In this document: in pieces, positions 61,722 to 64,000 of the stretch
How the letters are laid out: every line of letters begins with the position of its first letter
How positions within the stretch are numbered: position 1 is the stretch's first letter
From: Echinicola arenosa
Lineage (GTDB): Bacteria; Bacteroidota; Bacteroidia; Cytophagales; Cyclobacteriaceae
NCBI RefSeq assembly: GCF_014841125.1
Contig: NZ_JACYTQ010000002.1
Coordinates: forward strand, 558,001-622,000
DNA length: 64,000 nt
Direction: 5' to 3'
Notes under the pieces: generated by a model
The model's input: the letters and a program-made list of their open reading frames with translations, nothing else
Told to the model about the DNA's origin: nothing
The model's database searches: none
Made by a program: the position numbers and the translations under genes

Positions 61722-61736
61722 GTTTATAATATAAAC
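61722..61736. promoter_or_regulatory. Palindrome, candidate operator of the winged-helix regulator operon
   Basis: A perfect 15-base palindrome GTTTATA-A-TATAAAC lies 45 bases before the operon start at 61677 and 94 bases before the divergent DUF4221 gene. A related half-match AGTTTATATTAAA is at 61798-61810, close to the divergent start. It is likely bound by the regulator encoded at 60282, but this is inferred only from symmetry and place. Confidence 0.4.
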
Positions 61737-61829
61737 CAATTTTTAAATGATTTATTTTTAATGACTTACAAACTTGACTACAATTAACTATTTAACTAGT
61801 TTATATTAAATTTACTAAACCCCAAGCTT

Positions 61830-62990
61830 ATGAAGTGGTTCGATTATTTATGTTTGGTTACATTTTTTTGTGCCTGCCAGTCCAAGGCTTTCAAAACGGA
61901 GAAGGAGTATAAAATAGTCGCCTCAGAGAGCTTTGTGGATTTTGGAGAACACATGGTCACTCCAAAGACATTTAATCCTACTATAGCTAATTACAAGGGT
62001 AAAAATGCCCATATTTTTATTGACCAGAATCTTCAGATTGTCATTAGTGACCTGGATAGAAAGGAACTGATTGAGATCATTCCTTTACAAAGAGGTGATG
62101 GCCCCAGAATGCTCCATTCTCATCCTAATAAGGCCATTCCACTTCAAAAAAAACATTTTCTTATTACCACTTTATCCTTTTTCTACATTGTTGACAAAGA
62201 AGGAGATGTTATCAAAAAAATTAATCTTGAAAAAATAGTTGAAGATCAGTTTTTTAGAAATCAAGAAGATCATTTCTTTATAACAGCAAGATCTTCCTAC
62301 TGTAAGATTAAGGAGAATGAGTTAATATTTAGTTTATCAAGAAACTTACCTATGAGCGGCCCCGTGCCCGCCAAGGCTTATCCCAATTTCCCTCTCTTTA
62401 TACAATTAAAAATAAATCCTGATAATTGGCAAATAGAGTGGAAATTATTGGACGTTTCCTTTCCTGAGGAATTTGTAAAATCCACTTCGCTTTCTTATTG
62501 GCATGATGAAAGCCCTCAATACTTAATTGAGGGAAAACGTCTTATTTATTTCTTCCGCTTCTCCTCAAAACTCTTCTTTCACGACTTAGAGACGGGGAAG
62601 AAGAGTTCTTTGGAATTAAACATTGAAGATGCCCCTTACACCTCCTCTCCCGCATCCAGCCCAGAAGAAGGCAATAAAATTTTAAAATACGCTTTTCTCG
62701 ACACCTATATAGATACAATTAACAAAGTAATATATCGAATTCATCAAAACCGAAATTTCCAAGACCCTATGTGTAGTGAGCGAATCCTAAATTCCTATAG
62801 TTTAGAAGGAAAACCACTTGTTTCTCATTCATTAGGGACAATCAAAGAGCATCTGTATTCAGGAATGTTTGGCTACAAAGACCAATACTACCTCACACCT
62901 TTCGAGCCAAGTACTTCAGAAGAACATTTGGAGTTCTTCCAGTTCAAACAGGTAGAGAAAAACCAGCATTTATCTTTTGAGACAAATTAA
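61830..62990 (+). CDS. DUF4221 family lipoprotein
   Basis: A 386-residue exported protein with a lipoprotein-like start (MKWFDYLCLVTFFCACQSKA, Cys at about 16). The body suggests a beta-propeller-like repeated blade: IFIDQNLQIVISDLDRKELI, FFYIVDKEGDVIKKINLE, KLFFHDLETGKKSSLELNI, MFGYKDQYYLTPFEPSTSE. This matches the DUF4221 type, which is expanded in Cyclobacteriaceae. The function is unknown. It is divergent from the regulator operon, which may share its control region. Confidence 0.82.
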   Translation: MKWFDYLCLVTFFCACQSKAFKTEKEYKIVASESFVDFGEHMVTPKTFNPTIANYKGKNAHIFIDQNLQIVISDLDRKELIEIIPLQRGDGPRMLHSHPNKAIPLQKKHFLITTLSFFYIVDKEGDVIKKINLEKIVEDQFFRNQEDHFFITARSSYCKIKENELIFSLSRNLPMSGPVPAKAYPNFPLFIQLKINPDNWQIEWKLLDVSFPEEFVKSTSLSYWHDESPQYLIEGKRLIYFFRFSSKLFFHDLETGKKSSLELNIEDAPYTSSPASSPEEGNKILKYAFLDTYIDTINKVIYRIHQNRNFQDPMCSERILNSYSLEGKPLVSHSLGTIKEHLYSGMFGYKDQYYLTPFEPSTSEEHLEFFQFKQVEKNQHLSFETN

Positions 62991-62997
62991 TTCCAAA

Positions 62998-64000
62998 CTA
63001 AAAAACAAACTCATACTCGCCTGAACCCAAGCTCACTTCCTTTTGACCTTCTGGTAGGATCTTCCCATCCAAACTAACTTTAGTGACAATGTCTTGGGGC
63101 AAAACTACTTTGGCCGTAGTATTTACCGGTACTTTTACTTTCCATATAATCCTCTTGCCTTTGCGTTCCCAATGGCTTCCAATTTCTCCATAGGAGGAAT
63201 CAAAGGAAGCCCTGACATAGTCCAACCCTTCCACAAATGTCGGCTGCAAGCTGATGGCCTTAAAACCTGGGCTTTCATCACCAGGCCTGATTCCGGCCAA
63301 GTATTCATAATACCACACCATCAGATCCCCTAACAACATGGTGTGGTTTTGTGAATTCATACTTGCTTTGGCCACATTCCCGTGCCAAAGCTCCCAAATG
63401 GTAGTCGCTCCATTTTCAATCATATATCCCCAACTTGGATACGTACGATTGGTAGCCAACTTCAAAGCCAAGTCAGCTCTGCCATAATCACTTAATGTCC
63501 TCATCAGCCATTGGGTACCGATCAACCCAGTACTCAAGTGCCCCTTATTTTTCACCTCAATTGTCTCTACAAGGTGGTCAAATACTTTTTGCTCATTGGA
63601 CTCACTCACCATACCGAAAGCCAAGGGAAGCAAATTATCGGTCATCTTGTTATCTCCATAATAACCTTCCTCCTGATAGAACTCCTGTTGAAATGCCTTT
63701 CCTACCTTATCCTTCAAAACTTGGTAGGCCTCTATATCCTCTCTAATTCCTGTTAACCTGGCAAACTTGCTCATCATCTCCATAAAATAATAATAGTAGG
63801 CAGTAGAGATCAATGCACTTGGCCGCTTTACATCTGCATTTTGTCCAGTTCCGGCCGCTATTGTGGGAGGAGGAACTACCCAATCCCCGTAACTGTCTTT
63901 CGTAACGATATAGTCTTCATTCATATATCGAGTAGCCATATAGTCCAGCCATTTTTTCATGGCCGGATAATGATGAACCAGCACACTCGTATCTCCTGTA
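62998..64000 (-). CDS. Alpha-L-rhamnosidase (GH78), C-terminal part (partial)
   Basis: The open frame covers 334 codons and continues past the right edge (the codons before 63984 read TGDTSV without a stop). The catalytic (alpha/alpha)6 barrel is visible: MKKWLDYMATRYMNEDYI, DSYGDWVVPPPTIAAGTG, HLSTGLIGTQWLMRTLSD. ENGATTIWELWHGNVAKASM holds the conserved acidic and Trp residues. The C-terminal beta domain ends YVRASFDSSYGEIGSHWE and KVKVPVNTTAKVVLPQD. The enzyme removes alpha-L-rhamnose from rhamnogalacturonan or ulvan-type polysaccharides, in line with the pectate lyases at the left end. Convergent with the DUF4221 gene, 7 bases apart. Confidence 0.92.
   Translation of the reverse strand, partial: TGDTSVLVHHYPAMKKWLDYMATRYMNEDYIVTKDSYGDWVVPPPTIAAGTGQNADVKRPSALISTAYYYYFMEMMSKFARLTGIREDIEAYQVLKDKVGKAFQQEFYQEEGYYGDNKMTDNLLPLAFGMVSESNEQKVFDHLVETIEVKNKGHLSTGLIGTQWLMRTLSDYGRADLALKLATNRTYPSWGYMIENGATTIWELWHGNVAKASMNSQNHTMLLGDLMVWYYEYLAGIRPGDESPGFKAISLQPTFVEGLDYVRASFDSSYGEIGSHWERKGKRIIWKVKVPVNTTAKVVLPQDIVTKVSLDGKILPEGQKEVSLGSGEYEFVF

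Overview
The window comes from a Bacteroidota chromosome, most likely a marine or soil polysaccharide degrader of the Cyclobacteriaceae type (Cyclobacterium, Echinicola and Algoriphagus relatives). The evidence is: type IX secretion C-terminal domains (WxxYPNP cores), promoters with the Bacteroidota -7 box TAnnTTTG (two of them, plus the tRNA promoter, with a perfectly spaced -33 TTG), start codons mostly without Shine-Dalgarno sequences, a DUF4221 protein, and a Bacteroidota-type UbiA. No species can be named from sequence alone.

Layout. 1-8060 is an accessory pectin-related region. Three secreted Sde182/DUF1593 nucleoside-hydrolase-like proteins alternate with a family 1 pectate lyase and a second, dead pectate lyase, beside an AraC regulator. 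Mobile-DNA scars surround the second module: a decayed tyrosine recombinase, and an IS21 istB tail that truncates the pectate lyase pseudogene. An initiator tRNA gene (8061-8133) marks the border with core genes. 8249-11490 holds era, der, a small acidic lipoprotein and a SprT-like protease. 11576-21832 holds four secreted type IX cargo proteins on the minus strand, two of them tandem paralogues, with a 1.4 kb gene-free gap among them.

22144-46316 is mostly housekeeping: rho, serS, a TlpA-like thioredoxin lipoprotein, a cytochrome c maturation cluster (ccmB-C-D-E-F, without ccmA, ccmG or ccmH), a DUF2520 protein, a UbiA prenyltransferase, purN, purH, the rod-shape operon mreB-mreC-mreD-mrdA-rodA, a sulfatase, a conserved hypothetical, a ferredoxin, tdk and recO. 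46327-55229 carries a lipoprotein, a 2-oxoglutarate oxygenase, a chromate-type transporter, an envelope glycan group (GT2, flippase-like protein, two GT39-type enzymes) and a PAP2 phosphatase. The GT2, GT39, flippase and PAP2 enzymes fit a common polyprenyl-phosphate sugar route.

55338-59501 contains rpsU-xerC-hpf, an acyl-CoA dehydrogenase and galE. rpsU has a strong extended Shine-Dalgarno, an exception in this phylum that fits autoregulation by bS21. 59646-64000 ends with membrane proteins, a winged-helix regulator operon with a candidate palindromic operator, a DUF4221 lipoprotein and the C-terminal part of a GH78 alpha-L-rhamnosidase running off the right edge. The rhamnosidase, pectate lyases and sulfatase together suggest use of plant or algal acidic polysaccharides. 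I found no clear new defence or toxin system. The best leads are the rpsU leader, the Cys-type CcmE with an incomplete ccm set, the type IX cargo cluster with conserved leaders, and the chimeric pectate lyase-istB reading frame.
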